From the NCBI RefSeq assembly GCF_027942865.1, contig NC_134524.1, positions 24,893,536-24,957,535 on the forward strand: a DNA stretch of 64,000 nt. Reading direction: 5' to 3'. Positions within the stretch are counted from its first letter, which is position 1; the number at the start of each line of letters is the position of its first letter. Below the pieces are notes generated by a model. The model saw only the letters and a list, made by a program, of their open reading frames with translations, did not search any database and was not told the origin of the DNA. Below, piece by piece: positions 43,448-54,760 of this stretch. The translations under genes and the position numbers were made by a program. The DNA is from Odontesthes bonariensis. Taxonomy: Eukaryota > Chordata > Actinopteri > Atheriniformes > Atherinopsidae.

Positions 43448-43910
43448 TAAAGAAGTCATTTTAATTTCAACTGAAAACTATCATCTTGTATGTGATTCTT
43501 GTTATGGGTTTTCAATCTAATCTTGTCCACATAACCTGATTCTAAGGTTTTGATGGTAAAGTAGTTTGAAGGCAAAGGGTATTGAAGTAAGCTACACTAT
43601 GGTAGGCTGTGAGTCTTTACAAGACTTTCAGCAAGGTTCTGTTAATGTTACAATGTTAATGTTAAAGCGAGTCGTCTTGGTGGACTTGTTGCTGCACGCT
43701 TTGTGTCTGTCAGGCCTTTTTTTTTTTTTTAAATACTATTTTGTGTTGACCGTTTTTAAAAAGGTGTGTACATTGCAAGTTTGTGAATAAATTTTTTCAA
43801 ATAAAAACTATCATCTTGTATGTGATTCTTAATGGGTTCAATGTAATCTTTACCATTTTTGGTATTCTGATCACCCTGAACTGGGTTCTGTATGGAAACT
43901 ACAATTACAC
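43448..43910 (+). repeat. RPA-gene 3' flank, left member of an inverted pair
   Basis: This segment ('aactatcatcttgtatgtga', 'taacctgattctaaggtttt', 'gtagtttgaaggcaaagggt') is the reverse complement of 53690-54125 and resembles the plus-strand 3' flank of the intact gene at 50070-50245. A 40-bp scrap of the gene's C-terminal coding region ('cttgttgctgcacgcttt') is embedded at about 43680-43717. Confidence 0.8.
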
Positions 43911-44869
43911 CTGTAAGTCACATTCCTTGAGGGGAAGTCGTCCTTTGTTGCATGGCACCGATGACATCGGTGCTTTGCTCGGATCTGAACAGCGATGACT
44001 TCCCCTTGGAAGTTCACGTCGTCGGGTGTCAGCAGCTGCTGCAGATTCTGCGGCTCGTTCACGTTCTGGATTTCCTTTATGATGGAGGACGGAGGGGTGG
44101 TCAGTGTGACACGGCTGCTGAAGCAGCGAGTCGCCAGGTTGGTCACCTGGTAACTCTTACCCAAATGTACCAACTCAATTAGTCCTTCCCACACCGTCGG
44201 TTTGGCCCGTTGGGTCGCACACCTCCAGCTCCCGCTCACCACCTTTTATTTTGACGTTTTTTGGATGTGCCAACGTCCGGAAGGATTTTGACCTCTACAA
44301 CGTCGCTCTATAAAAAACAACAAAGCAAACCAAATAAGCACAACTTTGGCCTAAAGCTCTTAGTCTGAGCCAGTAAGTGTTGATTTTGCGTGACTACTGC
44401 ACTTACTTTCTGTTTTTTCCCGCAAGCCAACACCTCAGCAAGTGTTGAGACTTTGCTGTGACGCTGCCTTCAGGGAAATGCAGCTTCAACCACCGTGTGA
44501 CTGCTGCTCTCAGAATAAATGATGTCGAATCCATTGGTCAGATTGGCCTATGTAGAGAAACAATTAGATTAACATTCATGTCACTAAAAACAAAATTTAA
44601 AAAAAAATAAATAAACCCTTGCCAAAACACTTACCCATGCTTTTACGCACAGACGTAAACCTCAAACACGTCTTAACCAACGACGCTCGAATGAAGTCGT
44701 CCCGTTTATCCAACTTGAAGCATACGAAGTGGTGGTACACCTGCCCAGATTGCATTGTGGCAGTGAACTACTGGGTATTCTTTTTGAGATTGAGTGACGA
44801 AACATCATGCATGTACCCAATGATATCTTCCTGGATTTCGAGCTTTGGCTTTTTTCTTGGCGTTGTCAT
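43905..44869 (-). pseudogene. RPA-like gene copy M1 (N-terminal part), minus strand
   Basis: Exon 1 (44869-44635) starts MTTPRKKPKLEIQEDIIGYM. It has a TAG stop where the sister copies have Tyr in QYFT. Exon 2 (about 44560 downward) lacks two bases in the QSDPN codons and has TGA in place of the Trp of FPWR. Exon 3 and its continuation remain readable as TVWEGLIELVHLGKSYQVTN, then HRCHRCHATKDDFPSR and YRCNC, after which the C-terminal half is absent. Several independent lesions make it a pseudogene. It lies head-to-head with the intact copy to its right. Confidence 0.85.
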
Positions 44870-45133
44870 GTCCCTTCTTAGCTTGAATTATAAAGGAAAT
44901 CAGGTTTAAATGTACATAATAAAGAAACAAAATTCCATGTGAATGAACAAAGAAGCTCTTACCTGCACTGCAGCCACATGTAAAGGTGAAAAAGGAATGT
45001 GTGCAGGGTAGTGCAGTCTTTAAATAAGGAGTTAACAGGTGAACTCAATTGGGTAAGTCAGGGAGCAATTAGCAATCGGAAGACATGTAGCCAAGGTGTT
45101 TTAAATTAAGAAGTAAGGACAACCTACCCAAGA

Positions 45134-46790
45134 GCTTATGTTTAAGGAACATATTCAGAAAATGATGGAAAAATGCAAAAAAGGTATAAACGTCCTGAAA
45201 TGTTTAGCAGGGTACAACTGGGGAGCTTCAGGAACGTCCCTTAAAAGAATTTACATCGCCTTGATTAAGTCAGTGTTTGATTATGGATGTATTGTATACA
45301 GATCAACATCAAAGACACAACTCAAAGAAATTGACAAAATGCAGGTGAAATGTATGAGAATATGTTGTGGGGCATTCAGAACCTCTCCTGTACCAGCGCT
45401 GCAAGTAGAGACAGGAGAAATGCCATTAAACCTCAGGCGCCTGAAATTGAGCATGGCTTATTGGGTCAATTTAAAAGGACATAGTGCATCACATCCTACT
45501 AAGGAAGTCCTTAATGACTGCTGGGAATATGGGAGAACTAAGATATGTAGCTTTGGCTGGGATGCTAACAGATTAGCAAGTCAGATGGAAATAGAGGATT
45601 TACCTTGTAGCAAGACTTTGCCTCTGGCAACAACCCCACCCTGGTTGTTTTGTTCCCCTAGAGTAATCATAGAAACTAAAGACAAGGTAGGGCAGTACCT
45701 AGAGTATAGTTGCTGTGATTCAGCAAAAATCTATACAGACGCATCCAAGGATTCTGAGGGGAAGACCGGAATTGGGGTGTATATTCCTGAGTATGAAATA
45801 AAAATCAAAAAACGAACAACTGATCATTTATCCATTTTTTCTGCCGAGATGGCAGCAATTATCATTGCATTACAATGGTTAGAAGAGGCTAGGCTCCCTA
45901 ACACTGTTATTTGCTCTGACTCTATGTCGTCACTCACAGCTATTCAAAATGGTGATTCAACATGCAGACAGGATCTATTGAATGAAGTTTATCAAATCAT
46001 GTTTACAATTAAAAAACAAGGAAGGACAGTGCAGTTTGTGTGGGTTCCCGCACATAAAGGTGTAGAAGGGAATGAGAAAGCAGACAAGCTTGCAAAAGAG
46101 GCAACAAAAGAAGAGGAGGTTCAAGTAAATATTCCACTCTGTAAGTCAGAGATCAAGGTAATAATCAAACAAAAAGTTAATACAATGTGGCAGTCTGAGT
46201 GGGATAAGGAGAGGAAGGGCAGACATTTATATAATTTACAACAAGGAATATCAAGGAAAAGAAACAGTGAGATAAATAGACAGGAGGAGGTGTGGTTTTA
46301 CAGAATGCGAATAGGTCACACTGGTCTGAATAGTAATCTATTTATCATAAACATCCATCTGGAAATTGTGAGTTATGTGGAGTCAGAGAGGACGTAGAAC
46401 ATGTTCTGTTAAGATGTGAAAGGTTCTTGAGTCAAAGAGAAAAACTGAAAAGGGCAGTTAGTGCAGTAAAGAAGGTTTTCTCCTTGGAAACATTATTGGG
46501 TGAGCCCAGGTCAGGAAGTATCACGAGTTCCATGATATCCTTTATCAAAGAGACACAGTTAGCAAACAGGATTTAGAATTATAGTTTTGTTTTGATTATT
46601 TTATTTTATTTTATTTATTTATTTATTTGGTTTCTTATATATTATTTTATTTTATTATTTTTTTTTAGTATTTATTTATTTTATTAAGTTTTCTTTGAAT
46701 TACCCAATGAACTGCACCTCAGTCCAGTAGATGGCGGTAATACACCTAGTATGTAAACTGCCATAAAACATAACAGAAGAAGAAGAAGAG
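45134..46790 (+). mobile_element. 5'-truncated LINE with RNase H domain
   Basis: A perfect 11-bp duplication CCTACCCAAGA (45123-45133 and 46791-46801) flanks it. The frame at 45138-46397 holds the reverse transcriptase thumb (LKRIYIALIKSVFDYGCIVY), then an RNase H domain with IYTDAS, SAEMAA, CSDSMSS and NEKADK supplying the D-E-D-D set. Near 46340 the frame shifts; the neighbouring frame continues HPSGNCELCGVREDVEHVLL, then RCERF, the Cys-rich LINE end, to a stop at about 46575. The 3' UTR is AT-rich and ends 'ccagtagatggcggtaatac' and (GAA)n. RNase H plus this 3' end suggests an I/Nimb-type LINE. It split the shared promoter region between the M1 and intact RPA-like copies. Confidence 0.88.
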
Positions 46791-46960
46791 CCTACCCAAG
46801 ATGTTTTTATTTTTAATTTACTTTCTATATACCCAAGGGGTTTGTGTTGTTTATTTTATTTTACCACCTGCGTACCCAAGGGGTTTGTTTAATTTTTATT
46901 TTACTGTCTGTATACCCAAGGTGTTTGTTTTGTTTTTACTTTATTTTATTTATTTATTAT
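46790..46960. repeat. Short tandem repeat of 'tacccaaggggtttgt' units
   Basis: Three to four variants of acccaag(g/a)(g/t)gtttgt, followed by T-rich filler, recur with a spacing of about 45-55 bp. The LINE target site CCTACCCAAGA belongs to this repeat. Confidence 0.7.
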
Positions 46961-47915
46961 TACTTCTACTCTTTATGCTGGATGTGCCCTCACATTGCTG
47001 TTGATATAGAAAATTCAATAAAAATATTTTTGAAAGAAAGAAATAAGGACAACCTTTGGTGCGCAAAAAGTCACTTAAGAGGTTCTAAGAACAGCGCTGA
47101 TTGAAATTGAAGGAATTCTTTATTTAAAACACCTTGGCTACATGTCTTCCAATATTGAACACAACTGATTTTCTCATTCCACTAATAAGCTATTGTTAAT
47201 TGCTACCTGACTTACCCAATTGAGTTCACCTTTTCACTCCTTATTTAATGACTGTTTTGTTTTTACTTTATTTTATTTATTTAGTATTACTTCTACTCTT
47301 TATGCTGGATGTGCCCTCACATTGCTGTTGATATAGAAAATTCAATAAAAATATTTTTGAAAGAAAGAAATAAGGACAACCTTTGGTGCGCAAAAAGTCA
47401 CTTAAGAGGTTCTAAGAACAGTGCTGATTGAAATTGAAGGAATTCTTCATTTAAAACACCTTGGCTACATGTCTTCCAATATTGAACACAATTGATTTTC
47501 TCATTCCACTAATAAGCTATTGTTAATTGCTACCTGACTTACCCAATTGAGTTCACCTTTTCACTCCTTATTTAATGACTGTTTTGTTTTTACTTTATTT
47601 TATTTATTTATTATTACTTCTACTCTTTATGCTGGATGTGCCCTCACATTGCTGTTGATATAGAAAATTCAATAAAAATATTTTTGAAAGAAAGAAATAA
47701 GGACAACCTTTGGTGCGCAAAAAGTCACTTAAGAGGTTCTAAGAACAGCGCTGATTGAAATTGAAGGAATTCTTTATTTAAAACACCTTGGCTACATGTC
47801 TTCCAATATTGAACACAACTGATTTTCTCATTCCACTAATAAGCTATTGTTAATTGCCACCTGACTTACCCAATTGAGTTCACCTTTTCACTCCTTATTT
47901 AATGACTGAACTACC
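46932..47915. repeat. Three tandem copies of a 327-bp promoter-region repeat
   Basis: 'ggacaacctttggtgcgc' starts at 47047, 47374 and 47701, an exact 327-bp period. Each unit has a LINE-like tail ('cacattgctgttgatataga', 'ttcaataaaaatatttttga') followed by the RPA-gene upstream segment ('acaccttggctacatgtctt' ... 'cccaattgagttcacctttt', 'ctccttattta'). Copies are nearly identical, implying recent amplification just upstream of the intact gene. Confidence 0.9.
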
Positions 47916-48043
47916 CTTCACACATTCCCTTTTCAACTTTACATGTAAGAGCTTCTTTGTTCATTCACATTGAATCTTGTTCCTTTACTATGTACATTTA
48001 AACCTGATTTCCTTTCTAATTTAAGGTAAAGCAAAAAAAGGGT
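47890..48043 (+). promoter_or_regulatory. Presumptive core promoter and 5' UTR intron of the RPA-like gene
   Basis: 'ctccttatttaatgactg' is a TATA-like box; the sister copy has ctccttatttaaagagtg. It is followed by 'gtaagagcttctttgttc', a splice-donor-like site, and 'cctttctaatttaag', an acceptor-like site just before the start codon region. The same arrangement is conserved upstream of each copy, so I infer a 5' UTR intron. The transcription start itself is not visible. Confidence 0.5.
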
Positions 48044-49909
48044 ATGGCAACGCCAAGCAAAAAACTTAAGCTCGCAAACGAAGACCACATCATTGGTTAT
48101 CTTCAACATGTGTCATCAATTCAAATTTCCAAGAAGAACCACCAATATTTTACAGGGAAACTGCAATGTGGGCAGGTGTACCACCACTTTGTGTGTTTCA
48201 AACTAAGTATTAGGGAGGACTTCAGTCGAGCCTCATTGGCAAAAACCTGTTTAAGGTTCACATCTGTGCGTAAAACCATAAGTAAGTGTTTTGGCAAGGT
48301 TTATTTTTTTTAATTGTTTTTAGCGACATAAAGATAAATCTAATATTTTCTCTACATAGGCCAAACTGACCCCGACAGTTTTGATGTCATGTATACTGAC
48401 AGCAGCAGTCATACTGTTGTTGAAGCTCCCTTTCCGTGGCGGCAGTTCAAGACCAAGGTGTCCACACTGGCTGAGGTTTTGGCTTTTGGCAAAAACCAAG
48501 TGGTAAGTGAAGCAGTCACGCAAAAGAAACACTTACTGGCTCAGACTAAGAGGTTTAGGCCAATGTTGTGCTTATTTGGTTTGCTTTTTTTTTTCTTTTT
48601 TTTACAGGTAGATGTTGTGGAGGTAAAAGTCCTGCCACAAGCTGGCGTTTCCAAAAATGTCACAATCAACGATGTGGAGCGGGAGCTGCAGGAGTATGAA
48701 GTGTGTGACCCAACAGGCCAAACCTCATTGACCGTATGGGAAGGACTGATTCAATCAGTACAATTAGGAAGAAGTTACCAGGTAATAGGGGTGGGACGGT
48801 ATGCTTTTGTCACGATTTGATTTGTATCATGATTCTTGATAATTGCGATTCGATATAATCAGTAATTGCAATTTTCTTCCTCCTTTAAAAAAACAAACAT
48901 GTTGAATCATACACTTCTAGAATGAATGTCGTTCCCATAAATAATGCACATCAGTCTGTCTGTCAGTCCAGCAGCTGGCATTTATTTCAACTGAGACAAA
49001 AAGAGGCATTTTTTAAAGTTTACAGTTACAAAATTAATTGAAATGTCCACACAGCACAAATGTGGGCTAGTTTTAACATAACTTAATGTGATGAAGTGAT
49101 GAAGTTTATCTGGACATGGATATGATGTAATATAATTGATAAAGCTTCCCTTGGCGTTGCAAATGTGTTTAGCATAAACGGTATTCAGATTACAATTCTG
49201 CTGCCATAATGCTGGACAGGACAAGGGTAAAGAAATAAAAAATATCGATTCAGGGGAGAAAAATTGCTTTTGAAAATCACGATATGTACATGAATTTCTT
49301 TTTTTCGCCCACCCCTACCAGGTAACGAACCTAAGAACACGCTGCTTTGCCACCCGGACCACACTCACCACCACTCTGTCCTCAAAGATTGAAGCCATTG
49401 CGGCTGTGAAGGAGCCGGCGACTCTGCAGCAGCTGACAACACCTGACGACGTGAACTTTGAAGGGGAAGTCGTCGCTATTCAAGTACGTGCTAAGCACCG
49501 ATGCCGCCGGTGCCATGCGCCACAGGACGACTTCCCCTCAAAGAGTACCATTTACCGCTGTACAGGATGTCATATGATGCAGAAGGTTTCGGCATATCCA
49601 GTCACTCATAGCGGTACACTAGAGATGCGTAGTAAGAAGGGGGACTCCTGCACCTTCCAGCTGTCGAACGGATCCATCAATGGATTTGTTGCACAACGCT
49701 TTGGGTCTATGACGGGCCTTGACATGGAGAAAATAGAGGAGGCACTCTTGTGTGCTGAAGAGGTACACGTCCGGGCAAATCAAAACGGCATGGCCCTTTC
49801 GCTGTCCCTTGTTCATAAAGAGCCAGATGTTAGTGGTCAAACTAAGCCATTGGAGGGCACATCAGCAGATATTGAAATTGCCATGTTTGAGAGGTCATTT
49901 GACCAATGA
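48044..49909 (+). CDS. RPA-like single-strand-DNA-binding (OB-fold/zinc-ribbon) protein, intact copy, 380 aa
   Basis: Exons are 48044-48281, 48360-48502, 48608-48781 and 49322-49909, 1,143 nt with stop TGA. The third intron is a transposon (see 48786-49317). The protein starts MATPSKKLKLANEDHIIGYL. Two beta-rich segments (residues about 1-127 and 128-240) look like consecutive OB folds; the second contains CDPTGQTSLTVWEGLIQSV, the 'x-D-x-T-G-x-x-x-x-x-x-W' style of RPA70 OB domains. Residues 246-268 carry C-x2-C (CRRC) and C-x2-C (CTGC), comparable to the zinc ribbon of RPA70 domain C. The C-terminus is acidic (DIEIAMFERSFDQ). The likely role is binding ssDNA. It is the only copy in the cluster without lesions. 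It could be a transposon-encoded RPA as in some Helitrons, or a host-like multigene family. Confidence 0.75.
48786..49317. mobile_element. hAT-like insertion acting as an intron
   Basis: The ends are TAGGGGTGGG (48786-48795) and CCCACCCCTA (49308-49317). The 8-bp target duplication is CCAGGTAA (48778-48785 and 49318-49325). There is no coding capacity. Both pseudogene copies (M1, M2) read straight through this point as SYQVTN without interruption, so the element inserted into an exon. The left duplication provides CAG|GTAA as donor. The T-rich right end plus 'cccctaccag' provides the acceptor, giving a 540-nt intron (48782-49321). Confidence 0.88.
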
Positions 49910-51650
49910 ATGACAATGACTAATTTTTGTTGAAGTATTTTATTTGAAGAAGCAGTTGTATTTCACGCTATTTTTATTTTGTTGTTTTTTTTTTTTTTTT
50001 TAAATACTATTTTTTGTTGACTAATTGACGGCGTGAACACTTTAAGTTTGTACATTTTTTTTTCAACTGAAAACTATCATCTTGTATATGATGTGGGTTT
50101 TCAATCTAATCTTGTCCACATAACCTGATTCTAAGGTTTTGATGGTAAAGTAGTTTGAAGGCAAAGGGTATTGAAGTAAGCTACACTATGGTAGGCTGTG
50201 AGTCTTTACAAGACTTTCAGCAAGGTTCTGTTAATGTTACAATGTGCCTAGTAAGTGTTCAACAAATGTGTTGCTCATGATTTGGCAAAATGCAGGCCAA
50301 CAGTCTTTGTAGGATGCAAGAGTCACTGTCTCAGCATACTTGTCATATTGTTGGAATATCTTTTATTTTTGGTTTTTGCCTGACTTTTTAGCATGTTGAA
50401 TTTGCTTGTTAAGTTCAGTACCTCTGAGAAATTACTTGTCTTTTTGAATGGAGTGTGCTGAAATTGCTATCAAGCTTTGTAATGTGCTACTGTGTCTTGT
50501 ATCAGACAGACTTGACTTTTCATTTAAAGTAATAGTCCAGTCTTAATGAAATTTCCTGTGATCATCTTAATAAATGGCTGTTTGACTTTTTCCAATCTGA
50601 AAACTTGTGCTGGTTGTCTCAACTCCCCATTTCAGGATAATTGATTCCGTGGCTCTTTGAAGCAGTAATATCCAATACTAGTGACAGGTCCGTCATGACA
50701 CGTGTCATTCAAAGAGCAAAACCCTGTCGTTCACGCAGAGCTATAGAGTAAATACTGTTGCGACACGCTTTGTCTCAGCTAGGGCTGTCACGTGGTTCAT
50801 GTAAGCCTCAATAGTTGTAAACATCACAGTGCTGTCAGTCAGTTTGAAAGGGACGGAGCACAAAAACGCTAACTTTGACATTTACGACGCAATTTTCGGT
50901 AAATATTGATCACTTCACTGACAATGTATTTTATCAACGTTTATCTTTCTTTGGAGCGGCAGAGACACATTTATCACCGTTTTAAATCGTAGAGGGTGCC
51001 CCTGCATGCTAGCAGAGGACAGGTAGGCTATACCTTGTCCTCTATACTTAAACATGCCAGTGAAGTTTACCTTCAGATCTACATCCTTCAACAGAGCATG
51101 ATATTGCCATCTGTTCCCAGGACCTACTCCTGTTGTCCCAAACACTCAATCTGTAGAAGATGTCATTCAGTCTGTCTGTTCTCTGGTGTCAGATGGAAAA
51201 TAAGTCAATGGCTGGGCTGAATAAATTAATTAAAGAAAAAAAAAAAGCTTTAAATGACTTGGAGGGAAATATGCTGTCGATGCTTTGAGTGAGACGGGAT
51301 GAATTGTTTTCTGTAAAAGACCTAATTCTGTATTTGTCATGTGAACTGAATATATGCACCTGTAACCCTGTTTATTGTGCTTCAAGTGCCAACTACTGTA
51401 AAATGAAATAAAAAGATTAATCTAAACTTTTTTCTGATTAAAACTATATTGATGACAAGTGTGTCAAATGTACAAAAATAGATTTAAACTTAACATATTT
51501 TAAAATGTCATCAAATGTAAAACAAGCCTTGATAAAGAAGTCATTTTACTGCTGTTGGGTAGCTTAATCTGCAACAATGAACTGTATTTGATTACATTTA
51601 AGGGTTTAGATATTGTAGAAATGTGCTGAAGTCTTGAACTGAGGGTTGAT
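49910..51650. other. 3' flank of the intact RPA-like gene
   Basis: It contains the shared 3'-flank block (50070-50245) and an AATAAA at about 50570 that could be the polyadenylation signal. No further gene is recognised. Confidence 0.45.
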
Positions 51651-51657
51651 CCATGGT

Positions 51658-52707
51658 AGTGTAGCAGCATAAATGGTATGCTGCCACTTTAAGCCAATTT
51701 CAGCGTCTGTATATAAGTACGTCTCCACCTGTCATGAGGCGATTTGCGTCATGACGTCTGCCTGCTCCTGGTGTTGCGGCTGTTCTCTGGTAAGCGTAGC
51801 TGTTTTCATTGTTTTAGTCGGCTTTAATAGTAGCCACTAATGTAAACTGGTGTGATGTCCGGGTTAGCCCTTCGTCTGCTGCACCTGCGGATTATCAGGA
51901 CCGATCCGTCCTTTGTGTGCGTTTTATGGCTGAAAGGTAAGGGCTAGGCTACCAACCGCCCGATATAAACAAAGGCTCATATAGTGTTCTGTTACAGCTA
52001 ACGGCTTGATCTTTATTTAGTGACCTGCTCAGATCGCGGTGCCATAACCTGCAAGTTTACAGCTACCTGATCTTCTGCTGACTTTCCACCTGGATGTCAC
52101 TGTCACTCTCTGCTGTTTTGGCTACAGGAAGATTAATTTAAGACCAACTTGGGTCTTCCTCTGTTGGCTGGGGCTTTGACTGTACCATTTTTAAATCGAA
52201 TTGACTGAATTTTTGTATTTTCTGTGACATCAATGTTTTATTCAGGCTGTTTTTGTTTATTTCTCCCAGGAACTGAGACTCCGTGTGGTGGCGGGGGTGA
52301 CCCCTGGTGGCGGTGTCTTGTCTTGTGTTTATTTTGTCGGAGCACCCTTTTTCTCGTTTCTTGTGGTTTCTTTGTAGTGTTTAGGGTGGTCCTGTTTTCT
52401 TCACTGGATGAAGAACCTGAAGGATATACCCCCTCACTGGTAAGCCTCAGTTTCCCCTGAAATTAAACATTGTTTGTTCAGCCCAAACCCTAGTGAACAA
52501 CCATCGAATGGTTTTATTTTTGTGATTTTAAAATCCTGGAACTTAAAAGAAATCTTTTAACTATTGACTTGTTTGGCAAACTAATAAATTTTGTTCTACT
52601 TGAATCTTGTCTCCTTCTTGTAGTAAGACGAACCTGTGTCCTTTTACCGATTTAATTTCCTGGAGTACAATTCCAGGTGGTGTTGTTGGTTTCCACTTCT
52701 CATTACA
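51658..52707 (+). other. Promoter-like or solo-LTR-like segment
   Basis: A TATA-like 'tctgtatataagtacg' at about 51710 is followed about 75 bases later by a donor-like 'ttctctggtaagcgtagc'. An AATAAA lies at about 52585 in 'ctaataaattttgttctact', with a downstream T/GT-rich stretch. The stretch can be bounded by TGTAGC...TTACA, resembling an LTR. No matching 5-bp duplication is evident and there is no internal coding region, so the LTR reading is weak. Confidence 0.3.
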
Positions 52708-52984
52708 AACTGACCATAGATTTAACATCTTGGACCATCATGGTTCCATAATTTTAAAGAAATGACCGTTTCACATTCATAGCCAATAAGAATGCGACTC
52801 CCGAGCTGCGGATTGGCCTTCCCTGACCTATAGCAATTACTATAAGGTACACGACAGTGACTCTACTTCAATGTACAACCTATAATGCTAAACTCCAATG
52901 GGCTTTGTAATGGTTAATATGGAACATCAGCTATATGAGCAATGTACTCTTTCTTCAATTGGACAAAGCCAGCACACTGGATGG

Positions 52985-53330
52985 CTCAAAGGAAGACATA
53001 TCTATGTGTAGATGGATAAATACTTTATTCATCCCAATTAGGGAAATTGTTTTGTTGGAGCAGCATACAGTAAAATATGACAAGCAAATAGAATAAAATA
53101 GTGAATAAACATTCGCTATATACAAATCTACAGTATGAATAGTTTTAGGAGAGACTTCAAGCCTATTGAGCTTGAAGTTCTCTTCCAGCCAGAGGGGAGG
53201 TGTTGTAGATGCGATGGCTGCTGGTAGGAAGGATTTCCTGAATCGTTCCTTGTGACAGAGCTGGATGAGCCTGTTGGAAAAGGAGCTCCGCTGTCCAACC
53301 AGCAGCAGTGTACAGGAATATACTTTACAG
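52985..53330 (-). mobile_element. LINE 3' fragment, minus strand
   Basis: The minus frame reads LLVGQRSSFSNRLIQLCHKE, then RFRKSFLPAAIAS, the C-terminal 'R-x-SFLP-x-AI' landmark of fish LINEs. The 3' end is seen on the plus strand as gatggataaatactttattc. Several frameshifts are present. It is 5'-truncated. Confidence 0.65.
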
Positions 53331-53689
53331 GAGTGATTCTCAGCCAACAGCGATGGGAATCTTTCAGCTGTTATGTAATCAATTAGAAATTTTCACTGGT
53401 CATGATTAATGTGCACATGAATTTTCCTATGTAGTGAGAGAGGAGATCCTCATGGAAATTAAAATGAACATGAGGCAAGGACTTCTGTGAATTTTGGGAC
53501 AGGCTTCAAATTATAAAGTGTATTTGATATGAATGATTAAACCCATATTTAATTTTTCATACAGGTTCTGGATGGTCCAAATGAAAATCTCAGATTACCT
53601 TTTTGAATTTTCAATGACCAAATAAAGTGTTTTAAAGACTCTGTACCTTCTTTAGAGTAATTCCATCCAGATGTGAGCAGTCCAATGTA

Positions 53690-54125
53690 GTTTCCATACA
53701 GAACCCAGTTCAGGGTGATCAGAATACCAAAAATGGTAAAGATTACATTGAAAACCCATTAAGAATCACATACAAGATGATAGTTTTTATTTGAAAAAAT
53801 TTATTCACAAACTTGCAATGTACACACCTTTTTAAAAACAGTCAACACAAAATAGTATTTAAAAAAAAAAAAAAAAAAAGGCCTGACAGACACAAAGCGT
53901 GCAGCAACAAGTCCACCAAGACAACTCGCTGTAACATTAACATTGTAACATTAACAGAACCTTGCTGAAAGTCTTGTAAAGACTCACAGCCTACCATAGT
54001 GTAGCTTACTTCAATACCCTTTGCCTTCAAACTACTTTACCATCAAAACCTTAGAATCAGGTTATGTGGACAAGATTAGATTGAAAACCCATAACAAGAA
54101 TCACATACAAGATGATAGTTTTCAG
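53690..54125 (-). repeat. RPA-gene 3' flank, right member of an inverted pair
   Basis: It is the reverse complement of 43448-43910 over nearly its full length, including the embedded coding scrap and the (T)n tract next to it, here an A-run at 53860-53880. Confidence 0.85.
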
Positions 54126-54235
54126 TTGAAATTATTTATACAAACTTGCAAAGCACACGCTGTCTTCAAACAGTCAACACAAAATAGTATTTAAAAAAAA
54201 AAAATACTTCTAACCACAAACCTTTAGTCGTCGCT

Positions 54236-54688
54236 GTTCAGATCTGAGCAAAGCACCGATGTTGTCGGTGCCATGCAACACAGGACGATTTCCCCTCAAG
54301 GGATGTTACTTACAGGTGTAATTGTTGCAAAATGATTCAAAAGGTGTCGGCATACCCTGTCATCTATAGTGGAACACTTGAAATGCACACAAAGCAGGGG
54401 GAAGACTGCACCTTACTTACAAATGCATGCGTTGGTCGACTTGTTGCTGCACGCTTTGGGTCTGTGACAGGCCTGCAAATGGAGGACGTAGAAGAGGCCC
54501 TCTTGTGTGCAGAAGGAGTCCATGTCCAGGCCAATTCTAATGGCATGGCGCTTTCACTGTCCCTGGCGAAAGCAGATGTTGCAAATCTGGAGGTTACCTC
54601 TGACACCGAGCCATCTGAGGGCACATCACTTGTGCACTCAGAAATTGAACAAGAAATATTAGCAGAGTGTTGGTTTGGAAGAATTTAG
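54236..54688 (+). pseudogene. RPA-like gene, C-terminal half, plus strand
   Basis: It reads CAG ATC TGA (in-frame stop where M1 has CGA), then AKHRCCRCHATQDDFPS, YRCNCCKMIQKVSAYPV, YSGTLEMHTKQGEDCTLLTN, GRLVAARFGSVTGLQMEDVE, EALLCAEGVHVQ and a Glu-rich end ending in TAG. It corresponds to residues about 239-380 of the intact copy. Its N-terminal half lies next to it on the opposite strand, so the gene was split by an inversion. The domain itself is otherwise open. Confidence 0.82.
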
Positions 54689-54760
54689 TGACGTGAGTAA
54701 AAGTTTTGTTTAAGTGTTTGCTTTTAACAGCAGTTGTATTTCAAGCTATTTAAAAAAAAA

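Noticed and set aside
50915..51220. Overlapping frames with several Cys residues near 51000-51220
   Set aside because: No domain spacing, no splice sites and frames on both strands. Not supported as a gene.
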